From Stenogyne calaminthoides (taxonomy: Eukaryota > Streptophyta > Magnoliopsida > Lamiales > Lamiaceae): 64,000 nucleotides of DNA. Position numbers and translations under genes: made by a program. The stretch lies in the NCBI GenBank assembly GCA_037126765.1, contig JBBCBC010000033.1, positions 5,780,085 to 5,844,084 on the forward strand. The letters run 5' to 3'. The notes below the pieces were generated by a model. The model searched no databases and was not told where the DNA came from. It saw only the letters and a list, made by a program, of their open reading frames with translations. Below, piece after piece: positions 34,074-46,264 of the stretch. Each line of letters begins with the position of its first letter. Within the stretch, counting starts at the first letter, position 1.

Positions 34074-35889
34074 TTCAGGCTTTTGTTTTAATTGCTTGAT
34101 TGAATTAACTTGATGTTTATAAAATATTTTTTTTATTAAACATGCGGTACGGCCAAAACTAGGTTTGACCACACCATAAATTGTTTTTTGACTGTTGTTG
34201 GGCGTGTGAATATGTGATATAGCAGGTGGTTTTATTTGATAAAACCACCCACTTATTTCATCCCTCTTTGTCTTCCTCACAATTGGGTTTTCAAAATCCT
34301 AAACGCGTCCCTCATCCTTTGGCGTCGCCCGGCTCACGATGGAGACCCGCGGCGCATCGCTAGGCGATGGACCCGCTCGCGAAGCTCGACGGCAGTGCAT
34401 CCCGTTCACGATCCTGATCGTCTTGCTCTACGACTCATTTTGCCATCGCTGGTAAATTTGTGACCTTGGTTTGATTCGTGAGACAATCGACGACTCGCCA
34501 TGATTGTACTCGTCGTGTCATCCTCTCCCTCTCAGACTAAGCGGTGGCGGTGCTCGATTTCTCGATTAAACCGCTTGGAGCGACTAAATCGATCGCGCGA
34601 GCCGAGCGGCGGCGGCGATGCACCAGCGCGACCTAGGGCGGCTTGGTGAAATCGCCCGTGCTCAAGGCTCGACAATGGCAACCCGTTGCTTCTGGTTTCA
34701 CGTTCGTTTGTGGAAACGGGTTGACCCGTTTGGCATTGCCTATGACGGTGCTTGACTCGGTCTCGCCTCGTTCCCATTCCTAATGCTCACCTGTTTCTCG
34801 TTGATGTCTTTTGACCCTATTTGGATGTTTTCTTGTTTGTTGTTCTTTGAATGATGAACCTGGAAATTGATTTTGGGGTTTTGGAAATTTTGGTTGCTCG
34901 AATTTTTCAGATTGGATCTGATTTGGATGGGTGATGATGTGGGAGGGCTGTTTTGCAAATTTGATTTGAGACAGACCTTCCCGTGCAATTTTGTAAATTG
35001 CACCTGAGCCCCTGACAATAAAATAATTAAAATTTGATTTAAAAATTAATAAGGTTTAATTTTATAATTAAATTATGGTTAGACCAAATAATTAATTGGA
35101 TTAATTATTAAAATTTAATAATCTTAAAATTGAATTTAAAATTGGATTTTGAAAAATCGGTTTTAAAAGGGTTATTAAATCCCACTTGGTTAATTATTTA
35201 TTTGATAAATTTGATAACATATTTAAAGCTCGCATTATAACTGTTTGGGTAGGCAGCGCCCAATACTTGTCGGACCGTATTATATGTTTGGGTAGATGGC
35301 GCCCTATGTATGTTAGTCTGTTTTAAGTCATGTTTGGGTAGGCGGCGCCCAATAATTGCTCAAATGTGACGTAGATAACATGTTGGATCTCGATTAAGCA
35401 ATTAATACCCCCCTTTAAAACGTTCCTCACTAAAATATGGTTTTCTCGTTAATTTGATAAGATGTCTTCCATCAAAATTAAAAGTAAACCGTAGATCTCA
35501 TTCCAATGGGTATTTAAGATCAAAGTCTTTTGCTCGGATCTACATCTAACGGGACTTTTATAGGGACACGTAGTTTCGCAGCTTGATGGTTGTAAACCAA
35601 CTTGACTTTGTTTCACCAGCCAAAGCAGGGAAACGAAAGTTAAGTGACATCCGATTGAGCTAGGCCCAATCAACTGGGAGTTGCAATTTTGCAATTGGTT
35701 TATAGACCCACCAGTTTTATTATTACAACAATCAGCCAAAGCAGATGTTGTAGTAATAAGAACGTGGAGACGAGGTCGTTGAATATATGAAAATAATGGA
35801 AACAAGATAAACTTAAAAGGCCATGTTTATTTTGATTGCTGAATATTGATCATAGGAATTATGTGATTTAATTCCCGTTTTATTTTATT
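34074..35889 (+). other. Leader of element D
   Basis: Noncoding leader of about 1.8 kb. 34300-34780 is GC-rich. Three copies of TGTTTGGGTAGNNGGCGCCC (the first with CAGCGCCC) start at 35242, 35285 and 35331. No intact coding sequence. Confidence 0.6.
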
Positions 35890-36537
35890 TCTCTTGGTTA
35901 GTTGAAATGTATAACTGTTATTGAGATGTATTTTGGAAAACAAACAAATTGGCTAGGCCAAATTTTTCTGGACTGACACCCAAACATGTGTTTGGTGCTA
36001 AGGCAAGAAAAGATTGAGTACGTGTTGGGCATGCCAATCCAGGTTACCCCTGAATCTGGTTTCCTGAGGCAGCCACGTTTGACGTAGCAGCTCAGAATAA
36101 GCATCAAGAGGATGCTTCCCAGGCTCAGTGTGCGATGTTGCTCAGCATGACTCCCTATATATATAGGCAACGTGAGAAAATGAGTCCCTTCTAGATGCTC
36201 AAGCATCTGAAGGATCTCTTTGATTCTGAATCTCATTATGAGATTTATGAAGTGATAAGAGATCTGTTCAGATGCCGGTTAGCTAAAGAAGAGAAGATTT
36301 CTCCTCATGTGCTAATGATGATAGACCTAATTGAGAAACTTGGTAATTTAGGCATTGAGCTAAAGGACCAACGTTTTCATTTATGTTATCCTCCAGTTGC
36401 TCACGATTCATATTTCAGCTTCATTGTGAACAACAATATGAATAAGACGGATGCGATCATGCCTGAACTTCACAACGTATTCAAGACTTTTGAGTTCACT
36501 ATCACTAAGATGGTGTTCAAAAGAAAGAGCGGGTAGA
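35890..36537 (+). pseudogene. Gag of element D
   Basis: Broken in its first part (stops near 36085-36195). From 36195 it is open for 113 codons with the UBN2-type core M-L-K-H-L-K-D-L-F, then S-P-H-V-L-M-M-I, and an end rich in Lys/Arg. No zinc knuckle remains visible. Confidence 0.8.
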
Positions 36538-36542
36538 CAGGG

Positions 36543-37954
36543 ATGTGTGCCTCTACTGTAAGTAGAAGAGGGCACCGGAAGAAGGACAATAAAGTTCTGG
36601 TTGCTGAAAAGAAGGCACTGAGTGCTTCTGGCACTAGAACATGTATGTTTGTTATTAAGATAAGCATGTCCACTAATAGTGCTAACTGCTTGGTATTAGA
36701 TACCAGATATGGCTCACATATTTGTAAGAATGTGAAGAGGCTCATGTGTCTTAGGGCAGTTAGGCCGGGTGAAGTCATCTTACACGTGAAAATGGAGTAA
36801 GAATTGCTATTGAACGCGTGGGGACTTAGACTTACCCTCTGGTTTTAGATTAGAATAGAATAATTGTTATTTTGTTCCTTCTATTACCCACAACACTATT
36901 TACGTTCCTATGTTAGACATTGAGGGATTTTTCCTTCCATTTTGCAAATAATAATTGTTATTTACGCTTAATGGTATGGTTTATGGGAATGCCCCTTTAT
37001 TGAATGGTTTATAATTATTGAATTGAAGATATAATATTCTTAATATACAAAGTAAAAGACTCAAACTTAGTAATCATGAAAACCCAACTTACTTATGACA
37101 CTGTAGACTTGGTCATGCAAATGAGAAAATAATTGCAAGGTTAAGGTAGTTGGACTACTTAACCTCATTTGACTTTAAGTCTTATGGTAATTGTGAATCT
37201 TGTCTCAAGGGAAAGATGATCAACAAACCCTTTTCTGGGAAAGGGGCGTGCCAAAGAAGTTCTAGAGCTGATCCACAACAATGTATGTGGACCATTGCCC
37301 ACTCTAGCTAGGGGTCACTTCGACTACTTCATCACTTTTACTAACGATTTCTCGAGATACGGGTATGTGTATCTTATGAAACACAAATCCAAATCTTTTG
37401 AGAAATTCAAAGAGTATAAAGCTGAAGTAGAGAAGCAACTTGGTAAGAGTATCAACACTCTTCGATCGGATTGAGGAGGTGAATACCTTAGCTATGAATT
37501 CACTGATTAATTGAAGTTGCATGGAATCCAATCACAATGGACTCCTTCCAGAACACCTCAGATGAATGGTGTATCAGAATGGAGAAACCGAAACTTGTTG
37601 GACATGGTGAGGTCCATGATGAGCTTTTCCTTTCTTCCGACATTCTTATGGGGATATGCGTTACAAACCTCAATCTACATTCTGAATAGGATTCCATCTA
37701 AATCGGTTGAGCATACTCCATATGGATTATGGTGTGGCAAGAAGCCAACTTTTACACATATCAAAATATGGGATCGCCCCATGATTGTGAAAAAGAAGCT
37801 TACTGATAAGTTGGAATCCAAAGGTGAAAAGGGTTACTTTTTGGGATATCCTAAGGAAACTAAAGGATATTACTTCTATCTACCTGAGAAACAAACAGTG
37901 ATTGTTTCTAGGCAGGCCAACCTTCTTGAAGACAATTATGTTTTTAAGGAATAA
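36543..37954 (+). pseudogene. Protease and integrase of element D
   Basis: A protease remnant shows L-V-L-D-T-R-Y-G-S-H-I-C near 36690-36725, where D-T-G/S is expected. IN begins near 37085 and carries C-E-S-C, F-I-T-F-T-N-D-F (second Asp region) and R-S-D-[stop]-G-G-E-Y with a TGA at about 37471, probably from CGA. A further TAA lies near 37507. An open frame from 37511 codes the T-P-Q-M-N-G-V-S-E block and the IN tail to 37954. Confidence 0.85.
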
Positions 37955-37963
37955 GGCCGCAAG

Positions 37964-39872
37964 ATGATAGAACTTGAAGAAATTCAAGAACCACAAGTTA
38001 ACAAAGAGACTGATATCTTGTCAAAGCAACATGACAAGGAATCAATGGGAGCGTTTAACGACTTTCACGGTGGGAGTCTTTCACTAGGTGATCGTCTTTC
38101 AACCAGTGGGAGCGTAGTTGGAGTAAGCTTGCTAGTGCAAGAACCTCCAAGTGAGTTGAATGAGAACAACATAGTTCAAACTCCCGCCCAAGAGGCATCT
38201 GAAAGTGTAGCTCTTGAGGACTCTCCGGACATTGATGAAATCAATGCACCACAAAATTTTTACGATCAGAATGCATAGCCTGCACAACCACAACTCCGCA
38301 AATCAATTAGGAATCGTAATCTGCCCATTAGATACGGTTACCTCTTGGAGGAACTCGATAACATGGACATACCGTATAAGGACGATCATAATATTTACTC
38401 TGAAGCAATATCAGATATTGATTTAGGGAAGTGACATGAAGCCATGAAATCCGAGATGGACTTGATGTACACCAATCAAGTTTGGGACTTGGTTGAGTTG
38501 CCTAAAGGATTAGACCCATAGGTTGTAAATGGGTCTTCAAGCGTAAGACTGATGCAAATGGCAAAGTACAAACCTACAAAGCTAGGTTGGTGGCGAAGGG
38601 TTATAGTTAAAGCAAAGGCATTGACTATGACGAGACCTTCTCACCTAGTTGCAAAGATCAAGTCCATTCGAATTTTACTTGTGATAACAACACATTATGA
38701 TTATGAGATTTGGCAGATGGATGTCAAAAAAGATTTTTTCAATGGAAACATTGATGAGGAAGTGTTTATGACTCAACCGGAAGGGTTCATATCCAAGCCA
38801 AATTCTAATCTAGTATGCAAGCGGGAGGAATGTTGTTTTCATCAGAAATTTGAAAGATCATTACATTTATCGTAAACGCAGCTGGAGAAATGTTGTTTTC
38901 ATAATCGCGTATGTCAATGACGTACTGAAATTGAGAAACAATATCCCATTAATGCAGTCCGTTAAAGATTGGTTGTCAAAGACCTTTATGATGAAGGACC
39001 TTGGTGAAGCCTGCTACATCTTAAGGATCAATCCACATGGGATAGATCCAAGAGGATGTTGAGGATGTCACAGTCCACCTATGTAGACAAGGTATTGAAG
39101 CGTTTTGCGATGAAGAACTCTAAGAGAGGTTCTCTACCTGCAAATCATGGGATAAAGCTGTTAAATAAGGATTGTCCTTCTAGTAAAGCTGATATCAAGC
39201 ACATGAATGATGTCCCATATGCATCTGCAATTGGGTCAATCATGTACGCCATGACTTGCACTAGGCCCGATGTGGTCTATGCTGTCAACATCATTGGTAG
39301 ATACCAACAGAATTCAAGTGAATCTCACTGGATTGCTGTCAAGACCATTCTGAAGTATCTTAAACGAACTATAGAATGTTCCTTGTTTACGATTGGGCAA
39401 TCGAACTAGTAGTAACTAGTTACGCTGACGTAAGTTTTCAATCTGACTATGATGATTACAAATCACAGTCAGGTTATGTCTTCACTCTCAATGGTAGGGC
39501 GGTCAGTTGGAATAGTTCTAAGCAAGAGTCGACCTCAGATTCAATAATCGAGGCTAAGTACATTGCTACTTCAGAAGCCTCAATGAGGCTGTCTGGATTT
39601 TATAGTTCTCAAGAAAATAGGGGTAGTTCCGAGTGTCAGTTGTCTAATAAAGTTGTATTAGGACAACGTTGGTGCGAATGCACAAGCAAAGGACTGAGAT
39701 CAGCAAACGGAAACAAACATGTACCTAGACTTATCATTATGATCCGAGAGATCATAAGGATAGGAGAAATAGAATTAAAATGTATTCCCATATATTTAAT
39801 TTGGAAGATCATTTCACCAAAACACTAAGTGTTCATGTACACACTAGACATTTGATGGTCTAGGGGTTAGAC
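37964..39872 (+). pseudogene. Reverse transcriptase and RNase H of element D
   Basis: The linker (37964-38278) is followed by RT in pieces: W-Q-M-D-V-K-K-D-F-F-N-G near 38715, a short duplicated patch around 38820-38890, Y-V-N-D in place of Y-V-D-D near 38910, M-K-D-L-G-E-A, then RNase H from about 39240 (A-I-G-S-I-M-Y-A-M-T) to H-T-R-H near 39850. The last codons are cut by element E and resume at 48071 as R-H-V-G-D and stop. The damaged Y-V-D-D and several frameshifts make it inactive. Confidence 0.88.
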
Positions 39873-41671
39873 TGTTGGGGAATTAATTGCTTGGATCTAT
39901 TCGGGATGAATATTTAAATACAAATTTAATTCTAACAATTATTACTAGCATGAATTAATCATATATTAATTCAAATAATAATTCAACAACAAATCATGCA
40001 TATAAACAGTTCACATAAATCCTACGCATGCGAAATTGCTACGGGTTTACGTGAACTAACCTCTCGGAGTGACAACCGTTGAGAAGATGGATCCCGTTCA
40101 CACGAACATACCAAAAGACCTTCTCAAGTATTCCCTTATCCTTGTTCAACAATCCGGTGGTAGGAACTTGCGAACAATTTAACAAAAGGAAAAATAAAAT
40201 TATGTTGCACCACCTTTGTGGATTTCTAATTTTTCCAACACAAGAAATTGCACACTCACAATTGAAGTTTTTCGAGAAAACACAATCTGTCGACATTTCA
40301 AAATATTTGATATTTTATCGACGCTGATATTTTTCCGAAAAAATCAATTTATGTGTTGTCTTGGGGATGAAAAATTCATCCCCTATTTATAATAAGGGGG
40401 GGACAAAAATTTTAGGTCAATTGGGTCATTGGGAAATTTCCTTGCTTCTTCTCCAAGAAACAATCTTGAATATATCCAATATATTCTATTTTCCAAAATA
40501 TCTCACAGCAAAATCTTCTCCTCCTTATGTTATGGGATTCTCGAAAATTTCCTAATAAATAGCCAAGTGGGAGATTTCTTGAATTTAATGAGATAATCTT
40601 GTATTCCAAGATAATAAAATTCAAAGAAAATCTTTCTCCATCTTTTATTTATTATTTTCGAAAAAAATGAAAAATTAGGCAACAATAATTTATTTTATTT
40701 TAAACACCTTTTTCAGTTATTGGACTTTATGTTTGGGCTACTTGAGGGGCCTTTAGGAGAATTAAGATTGGACCTTCTAATGGACTTTGAATATCTAATA
40801 TTGAGCCACAATATTATTCAAGTCCATAAATATTAATTAATCCCACTACATAATTAATATTGCACTATCCATCTTAACCCATATTACCGTTAATATGGCT
40901 CCCGGTTATTATTTCCCTTGTTTAAGATTATCTAGTCCATTAATTAATTCAAGCCACTAAAATAGCTTTCCATTAATTAATATCTTTTGTCCTTGGTCAA
41001 GGAACGGTTCAACATTATTATCCATACCGGAAACTAATTCCACTTGCAAGATTTGGTATGATAAATCTTATGAACCTCCCAAGGGGGCAAATCGAACAAG
41101 CGTACTTGCACACGATTCTTCGTATTAAATCTTAGCAATCGCATGTGACCAATAATATTGCCCAAGATATAAAGTATTGAATCTCATTGATTCTCTACCC
41201 GTCATAAGTCAAAGCAATGATTACTAACCACACACGATCCTATTTAAGGGACGAAGATTAAGAAATAACGAACCACTGAGGTCTAATTCTTCCTAGTTCA
41301 GTGCTGAAGAATTTATCCTCCTGTAGGTCCTATTCAGTGCATCAATCATGCACTAGTGTAATCTCTTGGTCAAGACAAGCCAATCTGAGCCTTACACTTC
41401 AACCTTTCACGATGGATTGTTCATTTCCATCTAGGTCGTGAACAACGTACTTTTAGTTACAAGGGACTATTAATTTAATCTTCTGTGATCTGGTATCACT
41501 AAATTAACTACAATGTAACACGTACTATTTATTGAAAAGTTATGCAGTAAATATATGTAACATTCAATGATATTTAAAGCATCAGTGATAAATAATTTAT
41601 TTCAGTAAATAAGACAGAAATTCAGTTTGGTTATACAAAGTAAAAGCATACTTTCCAGTATAACCCCAACA
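39873..41671 (-). repeat. 3' LTR of element E (1799 bp)
   Basis: On the minus strand it starts TGTTGGGGTTATACTGGAAA and ends ATTCCCCAACA. It is very similar throughout to 46265-48070. Differences include short indels (for example near 40610 against 47005, and 40885 against 47300). Confidence 0.95.
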
Positions 41672-41683
41672 ATCTCCCACTTA
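41672..41683 (-). other. Polypurine tract of element E
   Basis: Minus-strand AAGTGGGAGAT precedes the LTR start. It is identical in elements A and F. Confidence 0.8.
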
Positions 41684-41789
41684 TACTCAAAGTCTGCTTT
41701 TAAGTATACTACAACATATCTCGTGTAGTTCCTAATGCGTGACATCTAATTATCACCTACACGAACCTAATAATATCTCCCACTTATAC

Positions 41790-42660
41790 TCAAAGCAGAT
41801 TGGCAACGGTCTTGACACCCATTCCTTCCACATGTCTCTCGAATGTGTTCTGAGGCAGACCCTTTTTGAATGGATCTGCTAGGTTGTCTTCTGACGCGAT
41901 CTTTGCCACCTCTATATCTCCTCTCTTAACGATTTCTCGTATAAGATGGTATTTCCTTTCAATGTGTTTGCTGGCCTTGTGGGCTCTTGGTTCCCTTGAA
42001 TTTGTAACTGCTCCGGCATTATCACAGTAAACATTGATTGTGCTGGGCAAATTCGGAACTACATCCATGTCCACTAGGAAGTTCTTGAGCCAAACCGCTT
42101 CTTTCGCTGCCTCGCAAGCAGCTACGTATTCGGCTTCCATGGTAGAATCGGCGATGCATTTCTGCTTAACGCTTCTCCATGTCATGGCTCCTCCCCCATG
42201 CAAAATACACTCTGGGAGGTAGATTTTTCCGAATCTAAGTCTGATTGGAAATCCGAGTCCGTGTAACCGATGGGGATTAGACTATCTGATTGATAAACTA
42301 ACATTCTATCTCGAGTTCTTTACAGATACTTCAGAATGTTCTTAACAGCCGTCCAATGCTCTTTTCTCGGATTACTTTGATATCTCGCTACCATGCCAAC
42401 GGCAAAGCAGATATCCGGTCTCGGGTACAACATTGCATACATAAGGCTTCCGACAGCCGAAGCATAAAGAATGCCTTTCATATCATCTATCTCCTTTTGT
42501 GTCTTGGATTGCCTCGTCGTAAGTCCATGGGTCTGATTCATCTTGACCAGGGACTAAGTCCGAGGACTCTCCTACCCCCATGAATCTCTCGGGTTATCTC
42601 ACAACCCTCCCACTACGACGAGGTTCCGGTTGTGTAAGTGTGTCGTTTGGTATGTCATCT
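41790..42660 (-). pseudogene. RNase H and joined linker of element E, RT deleted
   Basis: Read on the minus strand, the IN-RT linker (G-V-G-E-S-S-D-L-V, then Y-D-E-A-I-Q) joins directly to E-I-D-D-M-K-G-I-L-Y-A-S-A-V-G-S-L-M-Y, skipping about 0.9 kb that in A and F codes RT. RNase H follows: A-D-S-T-M-E-A-E-Y-V-A-A-C, C-D-N-A-G-A-V, D-N-L-A-D-P-F-K-K-G, stopping at 41790. Both catalytic RT Asp motifs are absent. Confidence 0.9.
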
Positions 42661-43880
42661 TGTGCGACTTTGAGGTTAGCCCCATCATTTTCATTTAAGG
42701 TAATCTCACTGGCTTTCTTGATCGTTCATATAGTCTTCTTCCAAAAAATCTAAATTGGGTGCTTATTACCACCTTTTGATCTTCGGGACCATAGAACATA
42801 CACCCTTTTGTTCCCTCGGGGTATCCTATAAACAACCTTAATTCTGATCGAGGATCCAATTTTCAGACTTCCTTGTCCAACACGAGGCGGACACCCCCAA
42901 ATTCTCATGTGTCTCTAAACCGGCTTTGCATACATCCACAATTCTTTTGAAGTTTTGGGAACCGATTTGGATGGCACCAAGTTTAGAATATTATTATTGT
43001 TTCCAAGGCAAATGACTTGAACGACTTGGGTAGATCGATAACTCATCATTGATCTAACCATTTTAAAAAAGAGTTATGTTTTTCTTCGCAACCCCGTTTT
43101 GTTGAGGGGTTGTTCTTGGGACACAATCCTTCATCCGACAAGTAGTTCAAAACTCATGGGAGGTGTTGCCTCCATGATAGATCGTAAAGACTTGATACGT
43201 TTTTCCTATGATTCTCTGCTTGAGCCTTAAATTCATTTTTGAATTTATCAAAGGTCTCAGATTTATGCTTCATAAGGAAAAATATAGCCGCATTCTTGAG
43301 TAATCATCAATAAAGGTGATTTAAATACTCATAACCTCCTCTTGCTTTGATTGACATTGGACCACATCGTCGTGCGTGTGAACGATTTCTAACACTTATT
43401 TGGCTCTATTCCTTGGCTCGAATGCCCTCTTGGTCATTTTACCCTCCAAACATGATTCGCAAGTTGGGATTGGTTCAACTTGGAGAGACTCAATGAACCA
43501 TCTTCTACCAACCTTTGAATCCTTTTTTGATTAATATGTCCCAATCTGAGATGCCATAGAAGTGTTCCGTTCACGTCTGATGAATGTTTTCTTTTATCGG
43601 AAATAATTGATGTGTTATAGGATGCATTTCGTGAGTGGTGTGCACAGTTAATTGTATAGAGATTATTCGACAACGTTCCATGACAGATAAATTTATCATA
43701 AAGAGAAATGGTAACAACTTTTGTCAAAAAGTAACCGAATATCCATCAAGGTAAAGTTTAGAAACCGAAATTAAATTCTTTCTAAAAACTAGGAACGTAA
43801 AGAACATCTCTTAAAATTAAAACTTGTCTTCAAAAGACAGGTGCACTTCTCCCACTACTTCAGCTGCCACTCTCGTAGCA
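42661..43880 (-). pseudogene. Protease end and integrase of element E
   Basis: From 43727 down, the frame reads L-L-W-H-L-R-L-G-H-I-N, the IN zinc finger start, and is open to 43434. Below that, IN is recognisable only in fragments with many indels compared with F (for example the stretch corresponding to 57100-56780). It is inactive. Confidence 0.75.
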
Positions 43881-46250
43881 TCGCCCAGTGTGATGAGGAT
43901 CTCACTCCCACTAAGTTACCGGGTCCGCTTGAACCCCTGTAAAAGTGAAACAAACATGATCAATGGATCAGATCACCCCCATAAATGGGAGGCATACTCC
44001 GCTAAACAAGTTTCAACAACTAAGGTGAGAATTACCTTTCTTTCCATTCCTTTTGGGTTTGGGCAGTGACCTCCAATGTCCATTTTCTTCTTAAAAAACT
44101 TCCCCTAAATTGGGTTTACTCACTCTTCCACCTCCCTTCACCTTTTCTTTTTGCCCTTGGCCTTTTGGAGTTCACTTGCTTGTGGCTTTTTATCCTTTTT
44201 CTTGTTCTTACCACCCTTTGGCCTAGAAGAAGAGGAAGGTCCATTTGCCACCAAGGCTTGGCTCTTTTGTCCAATATCGCTGGGCCGAGACTAAAGCTTC
44301 AATGTGGGGCATCGAGAACTTCGATTGTTCATTTGGTAGTTCAAACAATTCTTTCAAAACTTTTTGGGAGAGGACCGAAATCGATTTGGGTCTCGATGTC
44401 GATTAGAATACCTAAGCTTGTTAAGGTGAGCCATCATCCGAGAACGCATGACTCTACGAGCGTTCCTCCACCATTTTCATAGAGAGCAAGTCCCTCATGG
44501 TGATCTAACCATTTCTAACCTGGTTCGATGTTGAAACATTTTTAAGACTAATCATGATGTCCGCAATGGTCTCAACGTTTTGGTGTTGGTGTTGCAACAC
44601 ATCCGACATTGAAGCCAAGATGGTACACTTTGCCATTTCGATTTGGAACGGTCAAGATACTCTTTCTTAACCGCTTTTTAGTTGTTCATCATTTGGCTTT
44701 TCCGGTTTAGGTGTAGTGAGAACCCATTATGGCTTAAAGGCAAATGAGGACAATAGTAAGTTTCTATGACTCCAATCAACTTTAAATTTTCAAAAAGAAG
44801 CAAATTGTCTTTAAGTATATTGAACAATGGATTAAAAGGTTGCGACATGCTTAACTGGAAAAATAAATAACAATTTGTATAAGCACAAACATATCACAAG
44901 GTTCGATCACATGTATCATATTAAAATCTCAAAAAAAAAATGAACATTCATTGCCCAACATTCAAAAGCAGCTTTTTAAATAAGCCCGTGGGGTGGGTCA
45001 TTATTTAAACACATTCAAACAGTTACAAACAAGAAAAACAATTACAAACCTTTAATATCCAGTTAATAGTTGGTTCAACTTGACCAATATAAAATTGGCG
45101 GGGACCGTGGAAGTATATGCATATCAATTTTATACCTAAGTAATAACCATGATTAAATACAAAATTATTATTTTGTTTTGAACGAGCCTCGTGGGGAGGT
45201 TCATCGTCGCCACTAATAATAACCCACAATCATCCTTTCGGAATTTATTCATGTGAAATCTATTTTTTTTTGGTTATAGGGGAATTTCTCCAAAAGAATC
45301 CACAAATAAATAAATCATGGAGTCAAAATTAATTCAATTTTATTATAGGAATAAAATTGTCAATTAATTATTTAAACATACTTAGTAATTTTCGAAGGTG
45401 AGATTTTTCAAAACATTTTCTCATGCATCGCATATTTAAACACAATTTAAATAAGCATAAAATAATAAAAAATATCAAAAAAAAAGAATTAAACACATTG
45501 GGCACATATATCTAATTGTCACGATTAATTTTTGTCATGTCTTGATCTTGAGAAATCGTCTTCATAGCCTTCATCGTTCGTCTCGAAAAACTCCCACTTG
45601 TTTGTCTCAAATAAAATTGCCACGTCAAGCAACGTCATCGATCATTTCATGGGATGAGGATCTCACTCTGCACCAGGCCGTGTCGTCGGTCCCGTCTTGA
45701 ACCCTACAAGATAAGTGAAACAAACATGACGCCGGATCTTCTCGGCGATATCCCCGCGTCCATAAATGGGAGGCATCCCTCCTCTAAACAAGTTTCAACA
45801 AGATCCAAGACGATCGAATTCGACGCCCATTCTTTCCATTCCGTTTTGGGTTTCGGCCGCGTGCCTCCTTGGCACATTTTGCACGACGCACGCCGCCCAT
45901 GCCCGGTTCCGGATCCGACCGTCTTTAATTCACCGTCTCCATCTTGGCTCACGATCCGGTTACAATTTATTTATGAAAAATAAATAAACCTAGATCTAGA
46001 CTAGTCTACTACATTGAACGAATCAAACAAATCCTAATCTACTTGTGGATTTTCTCACCCGAGGCAAAAAATGAATTGAAGCTAATCAATTAAAAAACCA
46101 CAATTTATATGCATGCATAAATATAAACATTCATCAAATACCATGACAATTGGATGCCTGCAAAAAAGATCTTGCAATTCTACTATCCAATTTCAAATTT
46201 AATGAAAAACAAATTAAATTACAATTTAAAACTCAGAGCCCGAAACCGAG
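43881..46250 (-). pseudogene. Leader and Gag of element E
   Basis: Degenerate. A zinc-knuckle-like K-K-M-G-H-W-like patch is near 44070. Two homologous segments of about 170-200 bp, 43885-44065 and 45650-45870, share GATGAGGATCTCACT, CATAAATGGGAGGCAT and CAAGTTTCAACAA, which is an internal duplication. No intact frame longer than about 140 codons. The plus-strand 138-codon frame at 44066-44482 is not supported. Confidence 0.65.
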
Positions 46251-46262
46251 GCTCTGATACCA
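46251..46262 (-). other. Primer-binding site of element E
   Basis: Minus-strand TGGTATCAGAGC two bases after the 5' LTR (initiator-Met tRNA type). Confidence 0.92.
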
Positions 46263-46264
46263 GT

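Noticed and set aside
34236..34463. 75-residue Arg-rich protein
   Set aside because: Chance frame in the GC-rich leader of element D.
44066..44482. 138-residue plus-strand protein
   Set aside because: Opposite strand of the degenerate Gag of element E.
46251..46262. tRNA fragment
   Set aside because: Only the 12-base tRNA-complementary primer site of element E; no tRNA fold.
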